Part shown: piece by piece, positions 1 through 15,171 of the stretch
Position numbering within the stretch: position 1 is the stretch's first letter
How the letters are laid out: each line of letters begins with the position of its first letter
Source of the DNA: Defluviicoccus sp.
GTDB lineage: Bacteria > Pseudomonadota > Alphaproteobacteria > MPNO01
Direction: 5' to 3'
NCBI GenBank assembly: GCA_022823775.1
Contig: JAJEHI010000010.1
Span: 19,748-83,747 of the forward strand
DNA length: 64,000 bases
Notes under the pieces: generated by a model
The model's database searches: none
Told to the model about the DNA's origin: nothing
The model's input: only the letters and a program-made list of their open reading frames with translations
Translations under genes and position numbers: made by a program

Positions 1-972
1 GATCGAGCGGATCTTGATATCGGTGGGCCGGTTGCCGCGCAGCACGCTGAGCGGCACTTCGACCCCGGCGGGCCCCAGCCCCCACAGGGCCCGGTAATAG
101 CCGGGCAGGGTCGAGACCGCCTTGCCGGCCACGCCGAGCACGAGGTCGCCGGGCTTGAGCCCGGCCCGGTCGGCGGGACCGCCGCGCGGAACGCGGGTGA
201 CGAACAACCTGCCGTGGATCTCCTGCGGGTAGAGGCCGAGCCATGGCCGCGAAGGCCGGGCGGCGCGCCCCTCGGCGATCAGGTCGGCGAGGATCGGCTT
301 GAGCGCGTCGATCGGCACGAACATGTTGCCGGTGAGCGGCTCGTTTTCCTCCGCCGCGTCGGGCACCATCAGCGAGCCCACCCCGACCAGCCTTCCGTCC
401 CCGTCGATCAGCGCGGCACCGCCGAAATGCGGGTGCGCGGGCGCGGTGAAAATCGCCTTTTCCAGCAAATATTCCCACCAGCCCGCGAAGTCCCGCCGAG
501 AAACGACATAGGCGCCGATCGCCGCGCGGAGCCCGCCGGCGCTCGCCACCACGACCTGGCGGCCGCGGACCAGCGGACCGGACGAACCGATGGGGATGGG
601 TTCGACATCCAGCGGACGGGACGCCCGGACCAGCCCGAGCCCGGTTTCGTGATCGTAGGCGAGGACATCCGCGGATACGCGCCGCGACCCGCCAACGCTC
701 AGCTCGATCGATTCGGCCTCCAGGATCAGGTAGCCGATGGTCAGAACCAGACCCGCGTCGTCGATGACGACGCCGCTGCCCTGGCGTTTCGTCCCGAGCG
801 CCGCGGCGGTGCGCGCCTCGGCGGGAACCTTGCTTTCCAGCCCTATCACGGCCTCCAGCGGGTTCGAGGCGGCCGGCGGCTCCGCCGCGGAGACCTGTCC
901 CGCCGCCGTCGCGGCGAACAGGACGCAGGCCAGAAAATTCCCGAGAGGGTACAGAGCGCGTCTTCGGATCAT
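1..972 (-). CDS. HtrA/S1C-fold protein with PDZ domain, catalytic triad absent (partial, runs off left edge)
   Basis: This reading frame starts at the ATG at 972 and runs off the left edge, so 324 residues are visible. It begins with a basic stretch and a hydrophobic segment (about residues 8-22) that looks like a signal peptide, followed by a chymotrypsin-like fold of the S1C (HtrA/Deg) type, recognisable from 'GSGVVIDDAGLVLT', and then a PDZ domain from about residue 238 ('GPADRAGLKPGDLVLGV'). All three triad positions are replaced: the usual 'TNxHVV' His is Tyr81 ('TIGYLI'), the usual 'TDLAV' Asp is Gly111 ('TGLGLV'), and the usual 'GNSGGP' Ser is Phe183 ('HFGGAAL'). The protein is therefore probably an exported, non-proteolytic scaffold or sensor. 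It diverges from the helicase gene across 120 bp. The fold is clear; the lack of activity is inferred from the missing residues. Confidence 0.8.
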   Translation of the reverse strand, partial: MIRRRALYPLGNFLACVLFAATAAGQVSAAEPPAASNPLEAVIGLESKVPAEARTAAALGTKRQGSGVVIDDAGLVLTIGYLILEAESIELSVGGSRRVSADVLAYDHETGLGLVRASRPLDVEPIPIGSSGPLVRGRQVVVASAGGLRAAIGAYVVSRRDFAGWWEYLLEKAIFTAPAHPHFGGAALIDGDGRLVGVGSLMVPDAAEENEPLTGNMFVPIDALKPILADLIAEGRAARPSRPWLGLYPQEIHGRLFVTRVPRGGPADRAGLKPGDLVLGVAGKAVSTLPGYYRALWGLGPAGVEVPLSVLRGNRPTDIKIRSI

Positions 973-1092
973 GGCGGCAACTCCGTTCTGCGGCTCGCCC
1001 CCGATATATGGGAAGGGATTCCGACCGGGGCAACGCCGCCGACGGTCGCGAATCGGCCCCGATCCGGGCAGGCCGGGATGGTATGATGAGCC

Positions 1093-3345
1093 ATGCTCGG
1101 AAACCCGATTGCGGCCGCCGCTTCCGCACCCTATCTCGACGCCCTCAACGACAGGCAGCGCGAAGCCGTGGAGGCGACGGAAGGGCCGCTCCTCGTGCTG
1201 GCGGGGGCCGGAACGGGCAAGACCCGCGTCTTGACGACGAGGCTCGCCCACATCGCGGTATCCGGCCGGGCCTGGCCCAGCCAGATCCTCGCGGTGACCT
1301 TTACCAACAAGGCGGCGCGCGAGATGCGCGACCGGGTCGCGGAGCTGATCGGCGATGCCGTGGACGGGCTGTGGATCGGCACCTTTCACGCGCTGGGGGC
1401 GCGCATCCTCAGGCGCCACGCGGAGGCGGCCGGGCTCCGCTCCGACTTCACCATTCTCGACGCCGACGACCAGATCCGCCTGGTCAAGTCGCTGGCCGAA
1501 GATGCGAACATCGATTCGAACCGTTGGCCCGCGCGGTCGCTGCATGCCGAGATCCAGCGTTTCAAGGATCGCGGGCTCGGCCCGGAGAGGGTTTCGCGGG
1601 AAGACGCGGAGCGTATCGCGGACGGAAAGATCGGTGCGCTCTATGCCAGGTACCGGGACCGTCTGAAGACGGCCAACGCGTGCGATTTCGGCGATCTCCT
1701 GCTGCATTGCATCGACATCTTCACCGCCCACGCGGACATCCTCGATATTTATCGCGAGCGCTTTCGCTACATCCTGGTCGACGAATACCAGGACACCAAC
1801 GTCGCGCAGTATCTATGGCTCAGGCTTCTGGCCCAGAAGAAGCACAACATCTGCTGCGTGGGCGACGACGACCAGTCGATCTACAGCTGGCGGGGCGCCG
1901 AGGTCGACAACATCCTGCGTTTCGAGAAGGACTTCCCGGGCGCCCGAATCGTGCGGCTGGAACAGAATTACCGCTCGACGCCCGAGATCCTCGCCGGCGC
2001 GTCCGCGCTGATCGCCAGGAACCGGGGCCGCCTCGGCAAGACGCTCTGGACGGGGAGCGGTTCCGGCGCGCCGATCCGCGTCCGGGGCGTCTGGGACGGG
2101 GAGGCCGAAGCCCTGCTCGTCAGCGACGAGGTCGAGGCGCTGCAACGCGCGGGCACCGCGCTGGGCGAGATAGCCGTGCTGGTCCGCACGAGCGCGCTGA
2201 TGCGCGCGTTCGAGGAACGCTTTATTTCGATCGGCCTGCCCTATCGCGTGGTGGGCGGCCCCCGCTTTTACGAGCGCCAGGAGATTCGGGACGCCATCGC
2301 CTATCTGCGCCTCGTCCATCAGCCCGACGACGATCTCGCCTTCGAGCGGATCGTCAACCTGCCGAGGCGCGGCATCGGCGCGTCCACGGTCCAGACGCTG
2401 CACGGGCTTGCCCGCGCCGACGATGTGTCTTTGACCGAGGCGGCGCGGCGCACGATTGCCTCCGACGAGCTCAACGCCCGGTCGCGCAACGCTCTCGCGC
2501 GGTTCCTCTCGGACCTGGACCGCTGGCGGACGGTACGGTTCGAGGATCATGTCCGGCTGGCCGAAACCGTGCTCGACGAATCCGGCTACACCGAGATGTG
2601 GCGCAACGTCCGCACCCCGGACGGGCCGGGCCGGCTGGAGAACCTGAAGGAGCTGGTCGCGGCGCTCGGCGAGTTCGAGAATCTGGGCGGGTTCCTGGAA
2701 CATATCGGCCTGGTCATGGACCGCGACGATTTCGCCGCCGGCGACATGGTCAGCCTGATGACCCTGCATGCCGCCAAGGGCCTCGAGTTCGACCATGTCT
2801 TCCTGCCCGCGTGGGAAGAGGACGTCTTCCCCAACCGGCGGGCGGTCGACGAGGGGGGTACGGCGTCCCTGGAGGAGGAACGACGGCTCGCCTATGTGGG
2901 CCTCACCCGCGCGCGGAAATCGGTCACCGTCAGCTTCGTCGCGAGCCGCCGGGTCTTCAACCAATGGGTCGCGCCGGTTCCGTCCCGCTTCGTCGACGAA
3001 CTGCCCCGCGAACAGCTGGACATAGTGACGGAGCTGGGCCTGTCCCGTGATCCGGTCGCCTCCGCGGACGCGGATTTCGGCGGCGGCGACGCCGTGGAAA
3101 CCGTGGGACGGGGACCGGGCTTCGCGCGCCTCCGGCGGGCTCCGCGATCCGCGCCGGGAATGCAGATCGAGGGCAAGGCGCGGCGCGTCGACGGGCCGGC
3201 ATCCGCGTTCGAGATCGGCGTCCGCGTATTTCACCAGAAATTCGGCTACGGCAAGGTGCTTTCGGCGGATGCCGGCAAACTCCACATAGAATTCGAGAAA
3301 GCCGGCCGCAAGAAGGTGATGGAGAGCTTTGTCGAGCCGGCCTGA
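1093..3345 (+). CDS. uvrD: UvrD/PcrA-type ATP-dependent DNA helicase
   Basis: A 750-residue superfamily 1A 3'-5' helicase acting in nucleotide excision and mismatch repair and in clearing replication obstacles. The Walker A 'GAGTGKT' lies at residues 38-44, the DExx box appears as 'VDEYQDTN' near residue 227, and 'QNYRST' (motif IV) and 'VGLTRARK' (motif VI) follow. The C-terminus carries the Tudor-like tail typical of PcrA/UvrD ('FHQKFGYGKV'), which binds RNA polymerase in studied relatives. The length is normal for the family. The ATG at 1093 gives an N-terminus that runs straight into the Q-motif ('LNDRQREAV'). It diverges from the HtrA-like gene, and its 3' end overlaps prmA by 17 bp, suggesting co-transcription. 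UvrD and PcrA cannot be told apart confidently here. Confidence 0.95.
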   Translation: MLGNPIAAAASAPYLDALNDRQREAVEATEGPLLVLAGAGTGKTRVLTTRLAHIAVSGRAWPSQILAVTFTNKAAREMRDRVAELIGDAVDGLWIGTFHALGARILRRHAEAAGLRSDFTILDADDQIRLVKSLAEDANIDSNRWPARSLHAEIQRFKDRGLGPERVSREDAERIADGKIGALYARYRDRLKTANACDFGDLLLHCIDIFTAHADILDIYRERFRYILVDEYQDTNVAQYLWLRLLAQKKHNICCVGDDDQSIYSWRGAEVDNILRFEKDFPGARIVRLEQNYRSTPEILAGASALIARNRGRLGKTLWTGSGSGAPIRVRGVWDGEAEALLVSDEVEALQRAGTALGEIAVLVRTSALMRAFEERFISIGLPYRVVGGPRFYERQEIRDAIAYLRLVHQPDDDLAFERIVNLPRRGIGASTVQTLHGLARADDVSLTEAARRTIASDELNARSRNALARFLSDLDRWRTVRFEDHVRLAETVLDESGYTEMWRNVRTPDGPGRLENLKELVAALGEFENLGGFLEHIGLVMDRDDFAAGDMVSLMTLHAAKGLEFDHVFLPAWEEDVFPNRRAVDEGGTASLEEERRLAYVGLTRARKSVTVSFVASRRVFNQWVAPVPSRFVDELPREQLDIVTELGLSRDPVASADADFGGGDAVETVGRGPGFARLRRAPRSAPGMQIEGKARRVDGPASAFEIGVRVFHQKFGYGKVLSADAGKLHIEFEKAGRKKVMESFVEPA

Positions 3346-4240
3346 GTCGGGGACGCGGGGTTGGAGCGTCGAGTTCGTCGTCGAGGCCGGGGGGGACGAC
3401 GCGGATGGGCTGGGCCCCTTCGAGTCCGCTTTGGACGATCCGGCGGAGAGCGTGACGGTTTCCTGCTTCCGGGACCGAGAGGCGCGCGGTTGGAGGTTCC
3501 GCTCGGTGCGGGTATCCCGGCCGGACGAGAGCGAGCTTCGCTCCCGTCTCGCCGTCGCCGCGGCCGTCACCGGCATGCAGGCCTCGTCGCTGTCGGTTTT
3601 GCCGCTCCCCGAGATGGACTGGATCGCCGAGGTAAATCGCCGGAGTCCGCCGATCCGGGTCGGCCGGTTTTTCGTCCGCGGGAGCCATGTGGCGGAAGAA
3701 GCTCCCCGGGGATGCATCGAGATCGTGCTGGACGCGGGGCGGGCGTTCGGCACCGGATCGCACGAGAGCACCCGCGGGTGCCTGATCGCCCTCGACGCCA
3801 TGGCGCCGCCGGGAGATGGGCGGATTCTCGATCTTGGGACGGGCTCCGGCATCCTCGCCATCGCCGCCGCGAAACTGTGGCGGCGCCCGGTTCTCGCGGC
3901 GGACATCGACCCCGTATCGGTCGCAACGGCCCGGGAGAATGCGGGTCTCAACGCCGTGGAGACGCTGACGGAAACGCGTCGAAGCCAGGGCTTTTCGAAC
4001 CCGCGGCTGCGCGCGCGGGCGCCCTACGCGCTGATCCTTGCCAATATCCTGGCGGACCCGCTGATCCGGCTCGCGCCCGCCATCGCGCGTTATCTCCATC
4101 GCGACGGGCGCGCGATCCTCTCGGGCCTGCTGGAGGATCAGGAGGCGAGAGTCGCGGCCGCCTACGGATCGGTGGGACTTTCGATCCGCGACCGGCATCC
4201 GATCGATACATGGACGACACTGGTCGTGGGGCACGGGTAA
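3329..4240 (+). CDS. prmA: ribosomal protein L11 methyltransferase
   Basis: A 303-residue SAM-dependent methyltransferase expected to trimethylate L11 on the large ribosomal subunit. The Rossmann motif I 'DLGTGSGILAIAAA' sits near residue 170, preceded by the family signature 'AFGTGSHESTRGCL' and followed by 'ANILADPLI', which corresponds to the catalytic 'NIxxxPL' region. The open frame begins at a TTG (3329) inside the last codons of the helicase gene. No ATG gives a full-length N-terminal domain, so this TTG is the best start, but the exact start is uncertain. The length matches the family (about 290-300). It is followed after 108 bp by the aminopeptidase gene on the same strand, as in other alphaproteobacteria. 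Confidence 0.9.
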   Translation: MSSRPESGTRGWSVEFVVEAGGDDADGLGPFESALDDPAESVTVSCFRDREARGWRFRSVRVSRPDESELRSRLAVAAAVTGMQASSLSVLPLPEMDWIAEVNRRSPPIRVGRFFVRGSHVAEEAPRGCIEIVLDAGRAFGTGSHESTRGCLIALDAMAPPGDGRILDLGTGSGILAIAAAKLWRRPVLAADIDPVSVATARENAGLNAVETLTETRRSQGFSNPRLRARAPYALILANILADPLIRLAPAIARYLHRDGRAILSGLLEDQEARVAAAYGSVGLSIRDRHPIDTWTTLVVGHG

Positions 4241-4348
4241 TCTTGGCGTTGCATTCGCCGCGGCAACGGCGCATAGCCTTCGGCTGCGAGACGAGCGGGG
4301 ACGCGACGATGGGCGCAGGCAGAGGGCGATCCCTCAACCGGGGCCGGC

Positions 4349-10102
<5,754 letters not shown>

Positions 10103-10108
10103 CGTCGC

Positions 10109-10936
10109 CTAGAACACCCAGTCGAAGGCCCGCTTCAGAAAACCGCGCTCTTCGGGCACCGGCAGCGAACCTCCGCCGACGAGGGCGTAGCTGTCTGAGT
10201 ACCACTCGCTGCCCGGGTAGTTGTGCCCCAGCACGGCCGCCGCCTTCGTTGCCTCGTTCTTGAGACCCAGGGCCAGGTAGGCCTCGGTCAGGCGGTGCAA
10301 CGCCTCGGGAATGTGGGTCGTCGTTTCATAGATGTCGACGACACGGCGGAAGCGCCGGACGGCGGCGAGATAGTGGCCGCGCGTCAGATAGTACCGCCCG
10401 ATATCCATCTCCTTGCCGGCAAGGTGGTCCCGCGTCAGGTCGATCTTCAGCCGCGCGTCGCGGGCGTAGTCGGTGTCGGGGAAGCGGCGCACTACTTCCC
10501 GCAGCGCGGTCAGCGCCTTTTCCGTGTTGAACTGGTCGCGCACGACGTCCGAAATCCGCTCGTAGTAGCAAAGAGCGCGCAGGTAGTAGGCATAGGCGAT
10601 GTCGGAATTGCCGGGATGGAGCTGGATGAAGCGGTCGAGCGCGAGAACCGCCTGTTCGTAATCTGTCGCCTGATAGTGCGAGAATGCCGCCATCAACGAC
10701 GCCTTGACGGCCCACACCGAGTAGGGATGCTGCCGCTCGACATCGTCGAAACGCTCGGCGGCGCGGGTGTACTCCTCGGCTCGGAGCGCGTCGACGGCTT
10801 CGTGGTAGAGCTCCTGCACCGGCCGCTCGACGAAGCGCTCCGAATCCCCGTCGCCATCGCCCGCGCAGGCCGAAATGGCCACGGCTGCGAGCAGCGTCGC
10901 GACAATCCGGGCTAGGCGATTGGATGAGAGCGACAT
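10109..10936 (-). CDS. bamD: outer-membrane assembly lipoprotein BamD
   Basis: A 275-residue lipoprotein of the Bam complex, which inserts beta-barrel proteins into the outer membrane. The signal peptide 'LLAAVAISAC' ends in a lipobox with the acylated cysteine at residue 24, followed by tetratricopeptide-like repeats ('EYTRAAERFDDVERQHP', 'DYEQAVLALDRFIQLHPGN', and the hallmark 'IAYAYYLRALCYYERI'). The ATG at 10936 is chosen because it places the lipobox at the normal distance; the open frame continues upstream, but that stretch is arginine-rich and non-conserved in character. It lies 120 bp downstream of lpxC and 6 bp upstream of recN. Confidence 0.95.
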   Translation of the reverse strand: MSLSSNRLARIVATLLAAVAISACAGDGDGDSERFVERPVQELYHEAVDALRAEEYTRAAERFDDVERQHPYSVWAVKASLMAAFSHYQATDYEQAVLALDRFIQLHPGNSDIAYAYYLRALCYYERISDVVRDQFNTEKALTALREVVRRFPDTDYARDARLKIDLTRDHLAGKEMDIGRYYLTRGHYLAAVRRFRRVVDIYETTTHIPEALHRLTEAYLALGLKNEATKAAAVLGHNYPGSEWYSDSYALVGGGSLPVPEERGFLKRAFDWVF

Positions 10937-11056
10937 TGACGGCCGCCAACCCTCGTTCTGGGCCGCGCATCGTGCGCGACGGGCGCGCAGTCTAGAGCAT
11001 TTTCGCGTGCTGTCGACCCGGACCGCCGGCACGCGAGCGGCCGCCGGGAACCGCTC

Positions 11057-11971
11057 TCAGCCGGCCGCGGCGACAGCCGTGAGAGCGCCCGCGCCGTTCT
11101 CCCCGCGCGGAATTTCGTACCACGCCCAGCTGTCCTCATCGGCGAACATGGCACGGAGAAGGTCGTGGTTGGCGGCGTGTCCCGATCTCGCCGCGACGAT
11201 CCTGGCCAGGATCGGCGCGCCCGCAAGGTAAAGATCGCCGACGCAGTCCAGTATCTTGTGGCGCACGAACTCGTCGTCGAACCGCAGGCCGTCGCGGTTC
11301 ACGACACGCTGGCGGTCGATGCCGATGGCATTGTCCTCCGACGCACCGAGCGCGAAACCGGCTTCGCGCAACCGGTCGACCTCGTCGATGAATCCGAATG
11401 TCCGCGCGGGCGCGATATCGTCGACAAAAGCACCGTTCGCGAATGCGATCGACATTTCCTGGCGGGCGATTACGGGCGAATCGAACTCGATCCGGAAATC
11501 GATGGAAAAGGCGTCGGCGGGCGTCATGGAGATGCACGCCTCGCCCCGGCGCACGGTAACCGGCTTGCGCAGACGGATCGCGCGCCTCGGCGTATCCTGC
11601 TCCTCGATGCCGGCCCGCTCGATGAGCTCCACGAACGGCGCCGCGCTGCCGTCCATCGCCGGAATCTCCGGTCCGTCCAGCATCGCCAACGCGTTGTCGA
11701 TACCCATGCCGGCGAGAGCGGCCATCAAATGCTCGACCGTCGCGACCGTGACGCCGTGGCTATTGCCCACGACGGTCGACAACCGATCGTTCACGACATG
11801 CGCAAGATCGCAGGGAACCTCGCCCGTTCCCGGCGCCACGTCGGTTCGTCGAACCCGGATTCCGTGCCCGGGAGGCGCCGGTTGAAGGGACATGGCAACG
11901 TCGACGCCGCTATGCAGACCGATGCCGCTACAATGGACCGCACGCTCGACCGTCGCCTGGCTTGCCCGCAC
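11057..11971 (-). CDS. lpxC: UDP-3-O-acyl-N-acetylglucosamine deacetylase
   Basis: A 304-residue zinc deacetylase catalysing the committed step of lipid A synthesis in the cytoplasm. Zinc-ligand regions are visible as 'TVEHLMAAL' and 'HKILDCVGDL', and the catalytic histidine lies in 'GHAANHDLL'. The start is set at the GTG at 11971, because a strong ribosome-binding site (AGGAGGGA) stands just upstream of it. A TTG at 11989 would place that ribosome-binding site inside the coding region. The protein begins 'VRASQATVERAVHCSGIGLH', as expected for the family. It follows ftsZ after 246 bp, the classical dcw boundary. The protein also shows that the organism makes lipid A. Confidence 0.95.
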   Translation of the reverse strand: MRASQATVERAVHCSGIGLHSGVDVAMSLQPAPPGHGIRVRRTDVAPGTGEVPCDLAHVVNDRLSTVVGNSHGVTVATVEHLMAALAGMGIDNALAMLDGPEIPAMDGSAAPFVELIERAGIEEQDTPRRAIRLRKPVTVRRGEACISMTPADAFSIDFRIEFDSPVIARQEMSIAFANGAFVDDIAPARTFGFIDEVDRLREAGFALGASEDNAIGIDRQRVVNRDGLRFDDEFVRHKILDCVGDLYLAGAPILARIVAARSGHAANHDLLRAMFADEDSWAWYEIPRGENGAGALTAVAAAG

Positions 11972-12217
11972 GCACTCCCTCCTCTTCAAGCCGTTCCGTC
12001 GTTCCCCATCGGGGCAACGTCGGACGGTTTACCGCGCCGAGGCGAGCGCCATTCACGGTTGCAATCCGGCGTTGCCCGCCCAGCCCGTCGGACGACGCCT
12101 CTTTACCTGCCAAAGGCCTCCCGGTGCAAATCAACAATTGTTGCAGAATGTTACCGCCCCACGGATGGAATTCCGCATGGCGAGCCCTACTGGGGGTTGA
12201 ACCAGGCCCGATCTCCT
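11972..12217 (-). promoter_or_regulatory. ftsZ-lpxC intergenic region
   Basis: This 246 bp gap between the ftsZ stop and the lpxC start has no plausible gene. It is less GC-rich than its surroundings around 12120-12160 and contains the short palindrome AACAATTGTT. It probably holds an lpxC promoter and the end of the ftsZ transcript, but no convincing -35/-10 pair or terminator with a T-run could be pinned down. The lpxC ribosome-binding site AGGAGGGA lies at about 11977-11984. Confidence 0.4.
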
Positions 12218-13831
12218 TCAGTTTGCCTGACGTCTCAGAAACGCGGGAATGTCGAGCAGATCCTCGTCGCTTACCGCGCCGGGCTTCGCCGCCTCGGGCT
12301 CCACCCCTTCGAATTCCGGCTGTCGCGGCGGGGCGGATCGCGCCGCCGAGGCATCCTCCCGAGGAGCCGGTTTCGGCGCCGCCGCCGGTTCGCGGACGGG
12401 AACCTCGGCGGGCGGGGGGCTTGCGGTTTCGGGGTTTTGCTGCCTCCGGGACTGGCCGACGCCCGCCATCCTTTCCAACAGGCTGGGACGGCGGCGCAGT
12501 TGCGGCGACCGCTGCGGCTTCTCAACCGAGCTCTCGGCGGCGGCACGCATGCTGGAGTCCGCCGTCAGGGAGGTGTCGACCGGCTCTTCCTCGGCGGCCG
12601 CCTCTTCGGCGCTTTCGAAGAAGCTCTCCTGGGCCGCCGCGATTTCGACTTCCGCCTCGAGGGCGTCCATCCGCTCCATCGCCACGGCGTCCTCGTCATC
12701 CGGCGTGTCGATCGAAGCCGCCGGAAGCTGCGCCTCTAACGCAGGCGACGACAACGCCGGCTCCGGCTGGACGTTCGGAGCCGGTTCGGACGCCGGCACC
12801 GGCGGGAGCCCGGTATCGCCGTCGGGCACCACGGTCAGAACGGGGCGCGCCTGGACGCTCCCCTCCGTATCGATCCCGGTGGCGACCACGGACACCCTCA
12901 TCGTGCCTTCGAGCACCGGATCGAGGGTGGAACCGAAGATGATGTGGGCCTCGGGATCGACCTCGTCGCCGATCCGGTTGGCGACCAGGTCCACCTCGAA
13001 CAGGGTCATGTCGGGACCGCCGGTAATGTTGATCAGCACACCGCGCGCGCCCTTCATCGACACTTCGTCGAGCAGGGGGTTGGAAATCGCCGCTTCGGCG
13101 GCATCCATCGCCCGGTTCTCGCCCTCCGCTTCGCCGGTTCCCATCATAGCCTTGCCCATTTCGCCCATTACCGTGCGGATGTCGGCGAAATCGAGATTGA
13201 TGAGGCCGGGCACGACCATCAGGTCGGTGATCCCCCGCACGCCGCAGTGCAGCACCTCGTCCGCCTGGGCAAACGCATCGGCGAACGTGGTTTTCTCGTT
13301 CGCCACGCGGAACAGGTTCTGGTTGGGGATCACGATCAGCGTATCGACGTGCTTCTGCAGCTCCTCGATGCCCGCCTCGGCCACCCGGGCGCGCTTGCTC
13401 CCCTCGAACTGAAAGGGCTTGGTGACGACGCCGATCGCAAGAACCCCCTGTTCGCGGGCCAGGCGCGCGATCACCGGCGCGGCTCCGGTGCCGGTGCCGC
13501 CGCCCATTCCGGCGGTAACGAACATCATGTTGGCGCCCGCCAGATGCTCCGCGATCTCGTCGATCGTCTCCTCGGCCGCCGCCCGACCGATCTCCGGCCT
13601 CGATCCGGCCCCAAGCCCGTGCGTGATGTTTTGGCCGAGTTGGAGCTTGCGTTCCGCGAGGGACTGCACGAGCGACTGGGAATCCGTGTTGGCCACCAGG
13701 AACTCGACGCCGGAGAGCTTCGCATCGATCATGTTGTTGACCGCGTTGCCGCCGGCGCCGCCCACGCCGACGACCATGATCTTCGGTTTCAGGGTGGAGT
13801 CGATTTCGGGTACCGAAAGATTGATCGTCAT
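12218..13831 (-). CDS. ftsZ: cell division protein FtsZ
   Basis: A 537-residue tubulin-like GTPase that forms the cytokinetic ring. The GTP-binding loop '[13 protein letters not shown]' and the N-terminal '[16 protein letters not shown]' are intact, as is the T7-loop region '[11 protein letters not shown]'. The globular core ends near residue 320. A long acidic, Pro/Ala-rich linker of about 200 residues follows, ending in the conserved C-terminal peptide '[11 protein letters not shown]' that docks on FtsA. The long linker is typical of alphaproteobacteria. The ATG at 13831 is chosen from the normal N-terminus; the frame stays open further upstream only because of base composition. FtsA is 98 bp upstream. 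Confidence 0.97.
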   Translation of the reverse strand: MTINLSVPEIDSTLKPKIMVVGVGGAGGNAVNNMIDAKLSGVEFLVANTDSQSLVQSLAERKLQLGQNITHGLGAGSRPEIGRAAAEETIDEIAEHLAGANMMFVTAGMGGGTGTGAAPVIARLAREQGVLAIGVVTKPFQFEGSKRARVAEAGIEELQKHVDTLIVIPNQNLFRVANEKTTFADAFAQADEVLHCGVRGITDLMVVPGLINLDFADIRTVMGEMGKAMMGTGEAEGENRAMDAAEAAISNPLLDEVSMKGARGVLINITGGPDMTLFEVDLVANRIGDEVDPEAHIIFGSTLDPVLEGTMRVSVVATGIDTEGSVQARPVLTVVPDGDTGLPPVPASEPAPNVQPEPALSSPALEAQLPAASIDTPDDEDAVAMERMDALEAEVEIAAAQESFFESAEEAAAEEEPVDTSLTADSSMRAAAESSVEKPQRSPQLRRRPSLLERMAGVGQSRRQQNPETASPPPAEVPVREPAAAPKPAPREDASAARSAPPRQPEFEGVEPEAAKPGAVSDEDLLDIPAFLRRQAN

Positions 13832-13929
13832 GGGTGTCTCCTTCCTCCCGGGACGCAGTGTCCCGACTGTTGCGTTCGAATCGGCCGTTCCCGTCCGTGC
13901 CTCGGCCGGGTTTGGATGTGGTTCGCGGC

Positions 13930-15171
13930 TCAGATGCTCTCCTTCAGCCATTGCCCCAGCCGGCCCAGCCGACCCGTTCGTTCCGCGTTTCCGCGAATGG
14001 CGATATCGGACTCGCCGCGGCGCTGCGCGGCGAAACGCAGGAGTCCGGCCGCGGTGGAAAAGGCCGGCCCGCTCACCGCGTCGGCGAGCCCGTTGATCGA
14101 GATGGGGCGGCCGAGCCGGACCTTCTTGCTCAAGGTCAGAGCCGCGACTTCGGGCGCTCCGGCGAGCTGGCTGGCGCCGCCCGTAAGCACCATGCGCTGC
14201 CCGGCGAGCTTTCCCATCGGGCTCGCGTCGAGACAGTCCTTCACCCGCTCGAAGATTTCCTCCAGCCGGGGTCGGATGATTCCGACGATCAACGACTTCG
14301 GCACATGGTTGGGCTGGTTGCGGTCTTCCTCGCCCACCAGCGGAACGTCGATCAGCGCGTGTTCGTCCGACGGGGAAGGGAGCGCGGAGCCGTAAAGAAC
14401 CTTGATGCGCTCCGCGTGAAGCAGCGACGTGGTCAAACCCCGCGCGATATCTCGCGTGACGTGGTCGCCGCCGAGCTGAACGACTTCCGCATGGACCACC
14501 TGGCCGCCGTAGAATACCGCGACGTTGGTCGTGCCGCCGCCCATGTCGACCACGGTCGCGCCGAGATCGATTTCGTCCTCGACCAGGCATGCGAGGCCGG
14601 CCGCATAGGGCGAGACGACGACGTCCTCGACGTCGAGGTGGCACCGCGCGACGCAGGTAATCATGTTGCGAAGCGCGGCGGCCTCGGCGCTCACGAGATG
14701 CATGTCGACGCTGAGACGCTGGCCATACATCCCGCGCGGGTCCTTGATGCCGCTGCTGCCGTCGATGTGGTGGCCGACCGGGATGCAGTGGATCAGCTCG
14801 CGCTCGGCGTGGCCGTTGTGCTCCAGCCCCTGCCCGTAGATCCGGCGGAGGTCGGCGTCCCCGACCTCATGTCCGTCGATTTCCACTTCGACGCTGAGGT
14901 TTCTGGAGTTCGGCCGGCCGGCGGATACGTTGATCACGACGCCGTGCAGCCGCTCGCCGACACGCTCCTCGGCGGCGCTGACGGCGGTCAGGATCGCGGA
15001 TTCGGCCGCATCCATGTTGACGATCGCGCCTCCGCGAACCCCGCGCGAAGCGTGATGCCCGACTCCCAGCACCCTTACGTCTCCAGGCGCGCCCGACTCC
15101 GCCACCAGGCAGGCGATCTTGCTGGTGCCGATATCGAGCGCCGTCAGCATGCCGCTTCTGGGCTTCGCCAT
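13930..15171 (-). CDS. ftsA: cell division protein FtsA
   Basis: A 413-residue actin-like ATPase that tethers FtsZ filaments to the membrane. Actin-fold motifs are seen as '[16 protein letters not shown]' (phosphate 1) and '[14 protein letters not shown]' (phosphate 2), with '[11 protein letters not shown]' near the adenosine motif. The C-terminus '[13 protein letters not shown]' is an amphipathic helix that fits the membrane-targeting sequence. The ATG at 15171 shares one base with the ftsQ stop (TGATG), fixing the start and indicating translational coupling. Confidence 0.97.
   Translation of the reverse strand: MAKPRSGMLTALDIGTSKIACLVAESGAPGDVRVLGVGHHASRGVRGGAIVNMDAAESAILTAVSAAEERVGERLHGVVINVSAGRPNSRNLSVEVEIDGHEVGDADLRRIYGQGLEHNGHAERELIHCIPVGHHIDGSSGIKDPRGMYGQRLSVDMHLVSAEAAALRNMITCVARCHLDVEDVVVSPYAAGLACLVEDEIDLGATVVDMGGGTTNVAVFYGGQVVHAEVVQLGGDHVTRDIARGLTTSLLHAERIKVLYGSALPSPSDEHALIDVPLVGEEDRNQPNHVPKSLIVGIIRPRLEEIFERVKDCLDASPMGKLAGQRMVLTGGASQLAGAPEVAALTLSKKVRLGRPISINGLADAVSGPAFSTAAGLLRFAAQRRGESDIAIRGNAERTGRLGRLGQWLKESI

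Noticed and set aside
1813..3951. Long minus-strand open frame opposite uvrD and prmA
   Set aside because: Composition is Arg/Pro/Ala-rich with no recognisable domain. It mirrors two well-identified plus-strand genes and is a by-product of high GC content.
11972..11989. TTG at 11989 as the lpxC start
   Set aside because: The ribosome-binding site AGGAGGGA would lie inside the coding sequence; it fits the GTG at 11971 instead.
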